Shown piece by piece: positions 1-9,300 of a stretch of 64,000 nucleotides of DNA. Source of the DNA: Paraniabella defluvii (GTDB lineage: Bacteria > Bacteroidota > Bacteroidia > Chitinophagales > Chitinophagaceae); the NCBI GenBank assembly GCA_019316985.1, contig CP079215.1, positions 2,542,001 through 2,606,000 on the forward strand. The letters are read 5' to 3'. Position numbers and translations under genes: made by a program. The notes beneath the pieces were generated by a model. That model was not told the origin of the DNA. It worked only from the letters and a program-made list of their open reading frames with translations, and did no database searches. Numbering within the stretch: position 1 is the first letter of the stretch; every line of letters starts with the position of its first letter.

Positions 1-887
1 TATAGCTACGCTTGAAAAAGCATTGGATTTGGGGATTAACTTCTGGGATACTGCCGATATGTATGGTAACGGAGCCAACGAAGAGCTGATCTCGAAAGTT
101 TTGGTGCCCAATAGAAAAAGAATATTCATCGCAACAAAGTTCGGCTTCCGTTTTAAAAATGATATAGCAGGACCAAGCGGAACAGCAAGCACTTTTTTGA
201 CGGCTCTCCGGCCTGGGTTAAGGTTGCCGTAGAGAAAAGCCTGAAACGGCTGAAAGTAGACACTATTGATTTGTACTATGCCCACCGGGTTGACCCCAAT
301 GTGCCGATCGAAGAAACGGTAGGCGCCATGGCTGATCTTGTGAGGGAGGGCAAAGTGCGCTACCTTGGTTTGAGCGAGGCTTCACCGGCTTCTATCAGGA
401 AAGCAAATGCCATTCATCCAATCGCTGCCCTGCAAAGTGAATATTCGCTGCTAACCCGTGATGTGGAAGCCGAAATTTTGAAAACAACAAGGCAGCTGCA
501 GATCAGTCTGGTGCCTTACGCTCCTTTGGCGCGTGGCCTGTTTTCCAATACGCTCGACCTCAATAGCCTGGCTGAAGACGATTTCAGGCGAACACTGCCG
601 CGAAGCCATGGTGCGCACGCAGAAAATAATGCGCGGCTGGTGGCAGATTTTGCTTTATTGGCGAAAGACAAAAATTGTTCCCCGGCACAGCTGGCCCTGG
701 CCTGGGTACTGGCACAAGGCAGCGATATTATCCCCATTCCCGGACCAAAAAAAGAAAATATCTTGAAGAAAATGCCGGCGCGGTTGAGGTTAAGTTAACT
801 GACCATGAGCTGGAGTTGATTAATGAGATAGTAGCGAAGTATCCAAACGTTGGCGCCCGCTATAGCGAGGAGCTATGGCAATGGTGA
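1..887 (+). CDS. Aldo/keto reductase (5' partial, frameshifted)
   Basis: This is an NADPH-dependent aldo/keto reductase of the plant-auxin-induced/YajO-like type, missing its first residues at the window edge. Visible family marks are the active-site segment [10 protein letters not shown] with the catalytic Tyr, the conserved Lys in [19 protein letters not shown] with the catalytic His, and the cofactor-binding end IPIPGPK...[15 protein letters not shown]. Two one-base shifts split it. At the T-run 193-198 one T too many separates the first piece from [18 protein letters not shown], and at the A-run 747-753 one A is missing. Both are homopolymer errors, so I read a single intact protein ending at 887. 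Substrate is unknown. Family certain, exact function open. Confidence 0.88.
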
Positions 888-1023
888 ATCATTAATGACC
901 TGTGAATAATCAATAAACAGGGTAGGGCCGTGTAATGGTTAATTGTCAAAATACGGTATAAACCGGGATATTATTTTGCCTTCGTAGAGTAAATGTATTG
1001 CCTTTAAATTCATTATTATGTTT

Positions 1024-1058
1024 TCCCATTTGTGCAGCAAACTGCTGCGCAAATGGGA
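1024..1058. terminator. Bidirectional hairpin between convergent genes
   Basis: A 16-bp stem (1024-1039 with 1043-1058) with one G-U/mismatch position and a 3-nt loop. It lies between the convergent ends of the aldo/keto reductase and the 1070-1501 gene. A weak T-run follows on the + strand (about 1066-1070). Confidence 0.6.
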
Positions 1059-1069
1059 GACAAATATTT

Positions 1070-1501
1070 TTACACCTTTGTTCTGCTACCCTGCTTTTTT
1101 TCTTCTAAAGCCAGGAGCCGGCTTTTTATGGCTTCTAACTCCTCAAAAATATTAGCACTTCCCTCCTGGCTTAAAGGCTGATACCAGCCCAGGATCGTTT
1201 TCACCAGGGTAATATCATTTACAGCAATATTATGACCTCCTGCTACCAGACTGCCGCTACCTATTTTTTTAGCCGAAGCAACAAATACACCATTACGGGT
1301 ATAGATGACTTGAGGGAGAGAAGCGCTTATTTCACCTTCTTTTGCTAATAATATTTGATTATTGGTAAACCTGTTGTCAATAATAGTAGCATTTTCAATG
1401 CTAACCCAATTGGCATTATCCGGAAAAAATGCTTCAGGTTTTTCATATGCGGATGCTTTGGGAGCGATTTCGGGCACCTTAAAATGAGATACCTCGTTCA
1501 C
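1070..1501 (-). CDS. Unknown protein coupled to an XRE regulator
   Basis: 143 residues; I do not recognise the family. The central part is beta-rich, and the last 25 residues (IFEELEAIKSRLLALEEKK) look like a short coiled coil. It starts with GTG at 1501 only 2 bp after the stop of the upstream XRE gene, so the two are probably translationally coupled. The arrangement (HTH protein followed by a beta-rich domain) resembles two-domain S24/CI-like regulators split into two polypeptides. A split caused by sequencing error is possible but is not required by the reading frames. Confidence 0.6.
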   Translation of the reverse strand: MNEVSHFKVPEIAPKASAYEKPEAFFPDNANWVSIENATIIDNRFTNNQILLAKEGEISASLPQVIYTRNGVFVASAKKIGSGSLVAGGHNIAVNDITLVKTILGWYQPLSQEGSANIFEELEAIKSRLLALEEKKQGSRTKV

Positions 1502-1503
1502 CG

Positions 1504-1704
1504 TTAATTTTTATTGATAAAATCGTCTACGCTTACGCCAAAAATCTGCGAAGCCCGCATCAGCGTCTCTATTTTAGGTTCTGCCCTTCCTTCTTCATAA
1601 GAACTTACAGCGGCACGGGTTAAGCCGAGGATATCTGCCAGGTGCTGTTGTGTATAATTCTTCAGGCTGCGTATCTTTTTAATGTTAGAACCGAAATTCG
1701 ACAT
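1504..1704 (-). CDS. XRE-family HTH regulator
   Basis: 66 residues forming one Cro/CI-type helix-turn-helix domain. The recognition region is TQQHLADILGLTRAAVSSYE followed by GRAEPKIETL, as in XRE proteins. It has no extra domain of its own; the downstream gene 2 bp away may supply it. It is divergent from the YbjN-PspA-flotillin cluster and shares a 155-bp intergenic region with it, so it is a candidate regulator of that cluster as well as of itself. That role is inference. Confidence 0.85.
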   Translation of the reverse strand: MSNFGSNIKKIRSLKNYTQQHLADILGLTRAAVSSYEEGRAEPKIETLMRASQIFGVSVDDFINKN

Positions 1705-1720
1705 GGTTGTTCCGTTTTAG

Positions 1721-1757
1721 CAAAAATAGGTAACATTGTTGCAAATAAAAATAACAA
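1721..1757 (-). promoter_or_regulatory. Possible XRE promoter and operator
   Basis: On the minus strand TATTTTTG (complement of 1721-1728) fits the Bacteroidota -7 box TAnnTTTG, 17 bp before the XRE start. A short inverted repeat ATTGTT/AACAAT (1735-1740 and 1752-1757) lies just upstream and could be an autoregulatory site. No good -33 box was found. Confidence 0.35.
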
Positions 1758-1781
1758 TTTTGGAAAATATTGCTAATAATA

Positions 1782-1813
1782 TTTGCATATTTCGGAAATT
1801 CTTGGTAGATTTG
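1782..1813 (+). promoter_or_regulatory. Bacteroidota-type promoter for the YbjN-PspA-flotillin cluster
   Basis: TTTG at 1782-1785, 20-bp spacer, TAGATTTG at 1806-1813. This matches the -33/-7 consensus TTTG-N19-21-TAnnTTTG of the primary Bacteroidota sigma factor. It lies 46 bp before the first gene of the cluster. Confidence 0.6.
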
Positions 1814-1859
1814 TTTTCGGGTTGCGCAATCTATTTGTAAAAAACTTAAAACACACTGA

Positions 1860-2246
1860 ATGGAGAGCTTTTTTAGTAAAGTGAAAAACTATGTAACCGA
1901 GCTTGATTATGAAGTTTTATACGAAAACGAAAACGATGGCATCATCGTCATAGACAAGCAGGAATATGGGATTCGAAATATGGTACTGGGCGTTGCTAAC
2001 CCTATCTTAATTGTTGAACAGTACCTGTTTAATTGTAACAGCGATTCAGTTTACCGGGAGCTGTTGATCAAGAACAGGGATATTGTGCACGGTGCTTTTG
2101 TACTGGATGAAACCGGTGAAAAAGTGATCTTTCGTAACACCTTGCAGGTAGAATCGCTCGACAAACGCGAACTGGAAACCACCATCAACTCGTTATCGCT
2201 GTTACTTTCAGAGTATTCTAATGAAATAATGAAGTTCAGTAAATAA
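1860..2246 (+). CDS. YbjN-like (type III chaperone-like fold) protein
   Basis: 128 residues, no signal peptide or membrane segment. The pattern of an N-terminal helix, a beta-hairpin (DYEVLYENENDGIIVIDKQE), a conserved-looking LLIKNRDIVHGAFVLDE segment and a long C-terminal helix is that of YbjN/Tir-chaperone-like proteins. It is the first gene of a six-gene cluster; pspA follows after 24 bp. In related clusters a YbjN-like protein commonly accompanies PspA and flotillin, probably as a small cytoplasmic partner. Its exact partner cannot be read from the sequence. Confidence 0.6.
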   Translation: MESFFSKVKNYVTELDYEVLYENENDGIIVIDKQEYGIRNMVLGVANPILIVEQYLFNCNSDSVYRELLIKNRDIVHGAFVLDETGEKVIFRNTLQVESLDKRELETTINSLSLLLSEYSNEIMKFSK

Positions 2247-2270
2247 TTAATCATCTTAAAAAAGAACGCC

Positions 2271-2995
2271 ATGAATATTTTTCAAAGACTTTTTAAAATA
2301 GGACAAGCTGAAACCCATTCGGCTATAGACAAGCTGGAAGATCCTATCAAAATGATTGAACAGGGCCTCAGGGATCTGCATACCGAACTGGACCAGGCCA
2401 ACAGAGCTTTGGCTGAAGTGAAGGCCATGCATATCCGCCGCGGAAATGAGCTGAAACAATATCGCGACGAGCAGGAAACTATACATAACAAATCAGTATT
2501 ATTGCTGAAGAAAGCGCAGGAAGGTGCTGTGCAAAGTGAGGAAGCTGACCAGTTAGTAAAAGAAAACCTAAGGAAGAAAGCAGACATCACCAGAAGGATA
2601 ACAGAGGCAGATCAACAGGTGGCTTCCTGCAACAACAGGTAACTGCATTGGAGGGCAATGTTACTAAGATCAAGCTGAGCATTACCCAATGGGAAAGCGA
2701 GTTAAAAACACTGAAAGCCAGGGTTAAAGTAAGTAATGCTACGCAGCAGATCAACAAGCAGCTGATGAAGATGGATTCTAACAGCGTGGCATCCATGCTG
2801 GAGCGTATGAAAGATAAAGTACTGGATGAGGAAGCACTGGCACAGGCTTATGGAGAAATGAACCAGAAGGAAGAAAGCAATGATGAAAAAGTGAACAAGA
2901 TCATTGAAGAGATTTCTGTGGAAGATGAGTTAGCTCAATTGAAAAGCCAGTTGGGAATTGACAATGCCAAAGAGCAGGACGGTGCGTCATCCTGA
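2271..2995 (+). CDS. pspA: PspA/IM30 family protein (one frameshift)
   Basis: About 241 residues, the usual length for PspA/Vipp1, almost wholly coiled coil. The N-terminal amphipathic helix (NIFQRLFKIGQAETHSAIDKL) and the signature DPIKMIEQGLRDL are typical. PspA proteins are ESCRT-III-like and polymerise on the inner membrane under envelope stress. One missing base near 2623 (GTGGC-TTCCTG) splits the gene; restoring it gives AFLQQQVTALEGNVTKI across the junction. It sits in one operon with a flotillin and a giant AAA ATPase, which fits an ESCRT-III/AAA-like membrane-remodelling pairing (inference). Confidence 0.9.
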
Positions 2996-3023
2996 TTGCT
3001 GTTTCCTCAAAAAAGTTTAAACA

Positions 3024-3461
3024 ATGAAACTACTTAACAATAAACCGGTTCAAACCCTTTTAGCTGTGGGGCCAATAATACTGTTTGCATTTAGCTTTAT
3101 GGTTTATTTCGCGTTTTTCATTTCTGCAATCAGCGGTACTTATAAAATAGAGCCTTTGCAATCATGGTTGGCTAATTGGTTGGATAATGTCAATTTGTTT
3201 CTTGTCTTGTCCCTGGGGGTATCGGCGTTTTTTATAATAAGTACTGTTTACTTTGTATTGCATGCCGCTCAAAATCCATTGCTGGAAAGTGGGAATATGC
3301 GGATTGTATGGATTTTGATCATCATCTTATTAAGCGGGATCGGCAACCTTATTTATTGGCTACTTGAAATACGCAACAAAAGGCAAATGCCTGTCATCGG
3401 CGATTCATTGATGGATAAAAAACAGAGCGACTGGTCCCGTGGATTGTATATGAAAAGCTGA
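3024..3461 (+). CDS. Small membrane protein in the PspA-flotillin cluster
   Basis: 145 residues with three hydrophobic segments (about residues 11-35, 57-80 and 92-114) and a short basic tail (EIRNKRQMPV). No family recognised; the last two segments separated by NPLLESGNMRIVW resemble phospholipase D N-terminal-type membrane anchors, but I would not insist on it. It lies between pspA and the YqiJ-like gene with short spacers of 28 and 35 bp, so it is probably co-transcribed and may be a membrane anchor or sensor for the cluster. Confidence 0.65.
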   Translation: MKLLNNKPVQTLLAVGPIILFAFSFMVYFAFFISAISGTYKIEPLQSWLANWLDNVNLFLVLSLGVSAFFIISTVYFVLHAAQNPLLESGNMRIVWILIIILLSGIGNLIYWLLEIRNKRQMPVIGDSLMDKKQSDWSRGLYMKS

Positions 3462-3496
3462 TCAATAATAAGTCATTACATCAAAACCAAACCAAC

Positions 3497-4126
3497 ATGC
3501 AGGAGTTTTTTCACATCGCTTTTTCCAAGGTAAATTTTATAGCAACGCTGTTTGCCATATTGTTTGCTATTTACTGGATCATTACCATTTTTACGGGTCT
3601 CGATTTAGACGTGACTGATGCGGACGCTGATTTAGATCATGATCACCCTGAAACGCAACATAGCGGAGACAGTGCCTGGGACAGTGTTTTGAAATTCTTT
3701 TATATCGGGGAGCTGCCGATCCTGTTTATCCTGTCATTAGTAAGCATTTTTATGTGGCTCATTTTGGTAAACGTTACGCCTTTACTGGGATTGGAGGATA
3801 AATGGATTGGATTTGTATTATACCTGCCTGCGTTTATTGTGGGGCTTCTGTTAACCAAGGTAGTGGCAATGCCATTTTTGAAGCTTTACCGGATGTTCAA
3901 TCACAAAGGAGAGCAAAGCATTGACTTTATTGGTAAGGTAGGTACCGTAGTGGCTGGTATCAGGCAAAACAAAATCGGGCAGATAGAAATAAAGCACGAA
4001 AGCGATGTGATCAGGGTATACGCCAAATCGATGACCGATGAAGAATATAAAACCGGGGAGCAGGTGATTATATTAGAAGCCTCATCTGACGAAAAATTTT
4101 ATTTAGTGCAATCTTACAACCTATAA
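3497..4126 (+). CDS. YqiJ/NfeD-like membrane protein with OB-fold tail
   Basis: 209 residues. The first hydrophobic segment is at about 12-33, followed by an acidic His/Asp-rich loop (DVTDADADLDHDHPE), then two more membrane segments at about 70-95 and 102-125, and a C-terminal beta-barrel domain (IDFIGKVGTVVAGIRQNKIG and on) of the OB-fold type found in NfeD and YqiJ. Such proteins are the standard genetic partners of flotillins, and a flotillin gene follows after 19 bp. The acidic His-containing loop may bind metal (inference). Confidence 0.78.
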   Translation: MQEFFHIAFSKVNFIATLFAILFAIYWIITIFTGLDLDVTDADADLDHDHPETQHSGDSAWDSVLKFFYIGELPILFILSLVSIFMWLILVNVTPLLGLEDKWIGFVLYLPAFIVGLLLTKVVAMPFLKLYRMFNHKGEQSIDFIGKVGTVVAGIRQNKIGQIEIKHESDVIRVYAKSMTDEEYKTGEQVIILEASSDEKFYLVQSYNL

Positions 4127-4145
4127 CTATTAAACAACTCAATTT

Positions 4146-6208
4146 ATGAATTACTCGTTTTACATTACTGCTGCTTTTTAGTGCTTGTCGTTATCGGGCT
4201 TATTTTCTGGCTTATATCGATGTACAAAAAAGTAAGCCAGGGTAAAGTGCTGATCCGTACCGGTCAGGGCGGTGTGAAGGTGTTTTTCAACGCCGGCCTG
4301 GTTATTCCCATCTTGCACAAACAGGAGGTGATGGACATCTCTGTAAAAAAACTCGATATAGAGCGTATGGGCCGGGAAGGACTGATTTGTAAAGACAATA
4401 TGCGCGCAGATATCAAAGTGGCCTTTTTCGTGCGTGTTAATAAATCAGTTGATGATATTATCAACGTAGCGCAAACCATTGGTACAGACAGGGCTTCGTC
4501 TCATGAAACATTAACGGATCTCTTTGAATCTAAATTCTCCGAGGCATTAAAGACAGTTGGTAAGAAATTTGATTTCATTGAACTGTATGAAGCCCGTCGT
4601 GAGTTTAGAGAAGAGATCATTAATATTATTGGTACCGATTTGAATGGATATGTACTGGATGACTGTGCCATAGACTACCTGGAACAAACCCGTGTGGAGC
4701 TATTGGATAGAGAGAATATCCTGGATGCTGAAGGTATTAAAAAAATTACCGAGTTAACAGCGGTACAAAACATAAAGGCGAACCAGATCCGCAGGGATGA
4801 AGAGCGTACCATTAAGAAACAGGATGTGGAAACCCGGGAAGCTATATTGGAGCTGGAGCGCCAGTTGAAAGAAAAAGAAGAGTCACAGCGCCGGGAGATA
4901 GAGAACATCAAGGCCCGCGAGCAGGCAGAAATTGATTCGGTGAAGGAGACAGAGCGGTTACGTTCTGAAAGGATCAGGATACAAACAGAAGAGCAGTTAT
5001 TGATACAGGAAGAGAACAAATTAAGGCAGGTAATTATTGCGGCTAAGAATAAAGAACGAGCAGAAGCCGTGGAAACAGAACGTGTATTGAAAGATAAATA
5101 CCTGGAGCTGACAGAGCGCGAGCGTGTGGTAGCATTAGCGGGTATTGAAAAAGATAAGGCCGTTGAAATCGAAAAGAAAAACATACAGGACGCCATTCGT
5201 GAAAGAGTAGCGTTAGAAAAAACAGTGGTAGAAGAGCAGGAGAAAATTAAAGATGTACAGGTATTGAAAGAAGCTAATCGTTCAAAAGAGGCGGCGGTGA
5301 TCAAAGCCAGCCAGGATGCAGAAGCAAAATTGATCGAAGAAGTGAAAAGAGCCGAATCGCAGGAAAAAGCAGCAGCTCACGAAGCGCAGAAAGTATTGAT
5401 TGAAGCCAATGCCCGCAAAGAAGCTGCAGGCAAGGAAGCGGAAGCGCGCAAAGTAATTGCTGATGCTAAGGCAAAAGAAGAAGCTACAGTAGGTATGTCT
5501 GAGGCGCAGGTGATGCTGGCTAAGGCTGAGGCATTGGAAAGACAAGGATTGGTAGATGCGGCTGTGATTGAAAAAACAGCGATCGCAGAAGCGGCAGGTA
5601 TAGAAGCCAGGGCAGAAGCCAAACGTAAAGAAGGGCTGGCTGAAGCTGAGGTGATCCGTGAAAAAATTGTAGCCGAAGCAAAAGGTATCGATGAAAAATC
5701 ATTGGCCATTAAAAAGCTGAATGATGCAGGTAAAGAGCACGAGGAGTTCCGTCTTACCTTGCAGAAGGATAAAGAGATTGCATTGGCTGAGATCCATATC
5801 CAGAAAGATATTGCGGAAGCACAGGCCAGCGTATTAGGCGAAGCCTTTAGGAATGCGAAGATAGATATCGTGGGTGGCGACAATACTTTCTTTGATAATG
5901 TAGTGCGCCAGGTATCGAATGGTAAAGGCTTGGATAAGCTGATCGATAACTCGTATCATTTATCACAACTATCCGACAATCTTCTGGGTCAGGGTGATGG
6001 AGAAGAAAATATCATTGGTAAGATCCGCAACCTGGCTGATAAATATGATGTAAGCAGCGAGGATATCAAGAATCTTTCTATAGCAGCATTGGTAGCCCGT
6101 ATTCAAACATCAGCAACAGGATCTGATAAAGGCTTTTTAAATAACCTGCTCAGCTTTGCAAAAGGATTGGGTATTGAAAATAAAAAGATACAGCAGCTGA
6201 TGGGGTAG
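4146..6208 (+). CDS. Flotillin / YqiK-like band-7 protein (frameshift near the start)
   Basis: About 687 residues: an N-terminal membrane segment (LVLVVIGLIFWLISMY), an SPFH/band-7 domain to about residue 190 with GQGGVKVFFNAGLVIPILHK, a very long Ala/Glu/Lys-rich coiled coil, and a C-terminal helical tail. Flotillins assemble into membrane microdomain cages. I place the start at ATG 4146: its reading frame (MNYSFYITAAF) joins the main frame if one T is restored in the T-run 4175-4179, and it supplies the N-terminal half of the membrane segment. Partner genes up- and downstream match the yqiJ-yqiK arrangement. Confidence 0.88.
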
Positions 6209-6272
6209 GTTACTTCTGCTAATTATAAGAACTAAGCTTTATTTTAATAAGGTATGGGGTAATAAGTTGTAT

Positions 6273-6305
6273 GTCAGTCTGAGCTTGACGAAGACTGTTG
6301 GATCG
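6273..6305 (+). repeat. Possible dispersed intergenic repeat copy
   Basis: The segment GTCAGTCTGAGCTTGACG with following bases resembles the non-coding GTCA(T/G)CCTGAGCTTG-type elements scattered in Bacteroidota genomes. Only this one copy of this kind is in the window, so the call rests on recollection. Confidence 0.3.
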
Positions 6306-6324
6306 TTAGCGTAAGCACAATACT

Positions 6325-9300
6325 ATGTCAGAAAATACTACCGAAATACAAATGGACTCCGGCGCCTATGAAGTCATTCTTCAAAGGCTGCAGGTTCAGA
6401 AGAACAAAATACTGGATAATGTGGCGTTGCTGAATAAAGAACGTAAGGAAGTGTTTGGCGCCACCGCATTTGAATTATTAGCCAACCTCAGGATTAATAC
6501 TGCCAATAACTGTATAGCTAAGGATATACTGGCTCTGGGCAATCTTTGTATACTGGGCTATAATGTACAATTTGGCTTAAAGCAGGATATCGGTATCGCT
6601 GATGTATTCAGCATTTACCGTTTTGACGGGAAGGAGTTCGTTTCACAAAACCTTTTGTTGCTGGAGCAGGAAGAGTTCATGATCGAGTTTAAAAACCTGT
6701 ATAAGTACTATCGCAATGCTTCTTTCTCCCGCTTTCATGTAAAAGGCAATTTACTGTACATGGTGTTTCAGCAAACCGCCAATGTACAGGATATAAAAGC
6801 TTTTAAATGGCTGATAGACGGCGAAAGCCTGCAATTTATGGACGGCCGTAGCGCTCATGAAATCAAGTATCCGTCGCAACATGATTTTGAGTGGACGAAA
6901 GCTACGCGTGATATGCAGCGTACCGGTAAGAATCCGCATGTATCTATACTCGACCGGGTTTTCGTGGAGACCATTAATGGTGATCTGTCTATCAAGATAG
7001 AAGATAATACGGATACCGGTAAAGGTATTTATCATGAAGATGTAGAACAGAAAGATCAGACCCTGGACGACGGGGAGATCTATTTTGCTGACCTGGGTAA
7101 TATTATTTTGCTTAGGATAAAACCTTATCTCGAAGACGATCGATATTTTATTTTTAATGATCGTTTGAAAACGGTGATGCGGGTGGATACGCTGGCTGAT
7201 GCCGGATTGCTGTTGCCCGAGGGGCAGGGTGTGCTGTTATCCAATGGATATTATCTGCAAAATGGCGAGCATAAGATCTTCGACCGTAAGCTGGAACAGG
7301 TAAAATTCAGTGGTCGCGTTGATGCGCCTAACGGGGAGGATTTTCTGTATGTGTTTTACCAGGAAGACAGTCATAGCTATATCCTGCTCTCCTATAACGT
7401 AATTGAGCAGCAGGTGCAAACGCCTATACTTTGTAACGGGTTCACCATTTTTGAGAACGGGCAGTTGCTGTATTTTATTGCTGAGAAAGATCCTACACGT
7501 CATCACCTGATACAGGTGTGGCAAACACCTTTACCAAAGAAATGGTGTTGAATGAAACGCTCAGTCAGCATCATTTGTATAAGATCGGTAACAAGTCCAT
7601 TGTACAGGCAATGGCCGAAGTAAGAGAATTGTTGGTGTTGCTCGATCAACCGGATAATTATGAGGGCCTGTATGATGATATCCTGGATAAAAGCCGGGAC
7701 ATCTATGACTCTTATTTCTGGATGCAGGATAGTACGCATTACCAGTTTGCAGCGGCGCTTACTGATCTGAAACAGATAGCTACCAACGCCATTGATGAGT
7801 TCAAAAAAGTGGTGGAGATGCGTTCCAACGCTGCTAAATTGATGGCAGATGCTGAAGAAAAGGTTTCCAAGCTGGTGTTTGATGTGCGCACTTCAAAAAA
7901 AAGAAACACTGCAGGACTATGTAAAGCTGTTGTCGGCCTTGCGATTGTTGAAGGGAGAATTGATCACTTTAAAAAAGTAGCTTATACCGATGAAGCGGCA
8001 TTAACGGAACATGAGCGCGTACTGACGGAAAAATCCGACGAGCTTTCTAAAGCCTGTGTTGAGTTTTTGCTCCGCGATGATGCGCTTCAACCTTACCAGG
8101 CACAGATACAGCAATTATGGGGAGCTTTGCCACAGGCTGTTAAAGTGGTGGAAGTAAAAGCGCTGGAGCAACAAAGCACAGAGGTTGCCGGCGCATTGGA
8201 AATGTTGATCGATATCATCAACCAATTAAAAATTGATGATGCTTCACAGTCTGCAAAAATTATTGAAAATATATCGCAGCTGTTTTCCAGCTTAAATCAA
8301 CTGCGCACACAAATACAAAACACGCGTAACGAGCTAAACAAAAAGAATCACAGGCCGAGTTTCAGGCGCAAATGACTTTGTTGGATCAATCTATTATCAA
8401 CTTCCTGGATATGGCGGATAGCGCCGAAAAGGTAAACGAGTATTTATCTAAATTGACGATACAATTAGAGGAGATCGAAATGCGCTTTGCGGACTGGGAT
8501 GAAGTACAGGTGCATACTTCGGAAAAACGGCAGATGTTGTATGATAGCTTTGAAGCGAGGAAAGTTCAGTTACTCGAACAAAAAAATAAAAAGGCAGGCC
8601 AATTGCAACAGGCAGCTGAGCGTATCATCACAGGCGTAAAAAATAAGGCAAAGAATTTAGAAAGCGAATCGGAGATCAATGCCTTCTTCTCATCAGACCT
8701 GATGGTAGACCGGGCAAGGCAAATGGCACAGGAGCTGGCTGCTATGGAAGATGCCACTAAAAGCGAAGAGATTTTACAGCAGTTGCTGGTGGTACAGCAG
8801 GAAGCTATTCGTAATCTGAAAGACAGGAAGGAACTGTATGTTGATGGGGCGCAAATACTGGCAATGGGTAAGCACCGGTTTGCCATACAATCGCAGAATG
8901 TAGCATTAACGCTGACCAACAGGGATGGCATTTACTATTATCATATAACGGGCACTTCCTATTTTGAGCCCGTTCATCACCCGGAGCTGGAGACGCTGAA
9001 AGCGGTGGTGGACCAGGAATATGTATCTGAAAGTAAAGTGGTTCCACGGGCGGTGTACCTGGCCTGGCGTATGTTACAGCAATATACAGCCGATGTTAAC
9101 CCTGCTGCGGCCGGGCTGGAACAGCAGGTAAATGCTTATCTCACTGCGCACCCGTCTGAAGGCTACGTAAAAGGCGTGCACGATAAAGATGCCCTGTTAT
9201 TGGCAACGCATTGGCTGCAGTTAAGAACGGACCTGGGTATATTGAGCTACCTGCCTGAAGAGCGGGCGCTCGCGCATATCTTCTGGCATTACCTGCCGGC

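Noticed and set aside
4675..5304. 209-codon open frame antisense to the flotillin coiled coil
   Set aside because: It mirrors the Ala/Glu/Lys repeats; Ser/Phe-rich with no family character.
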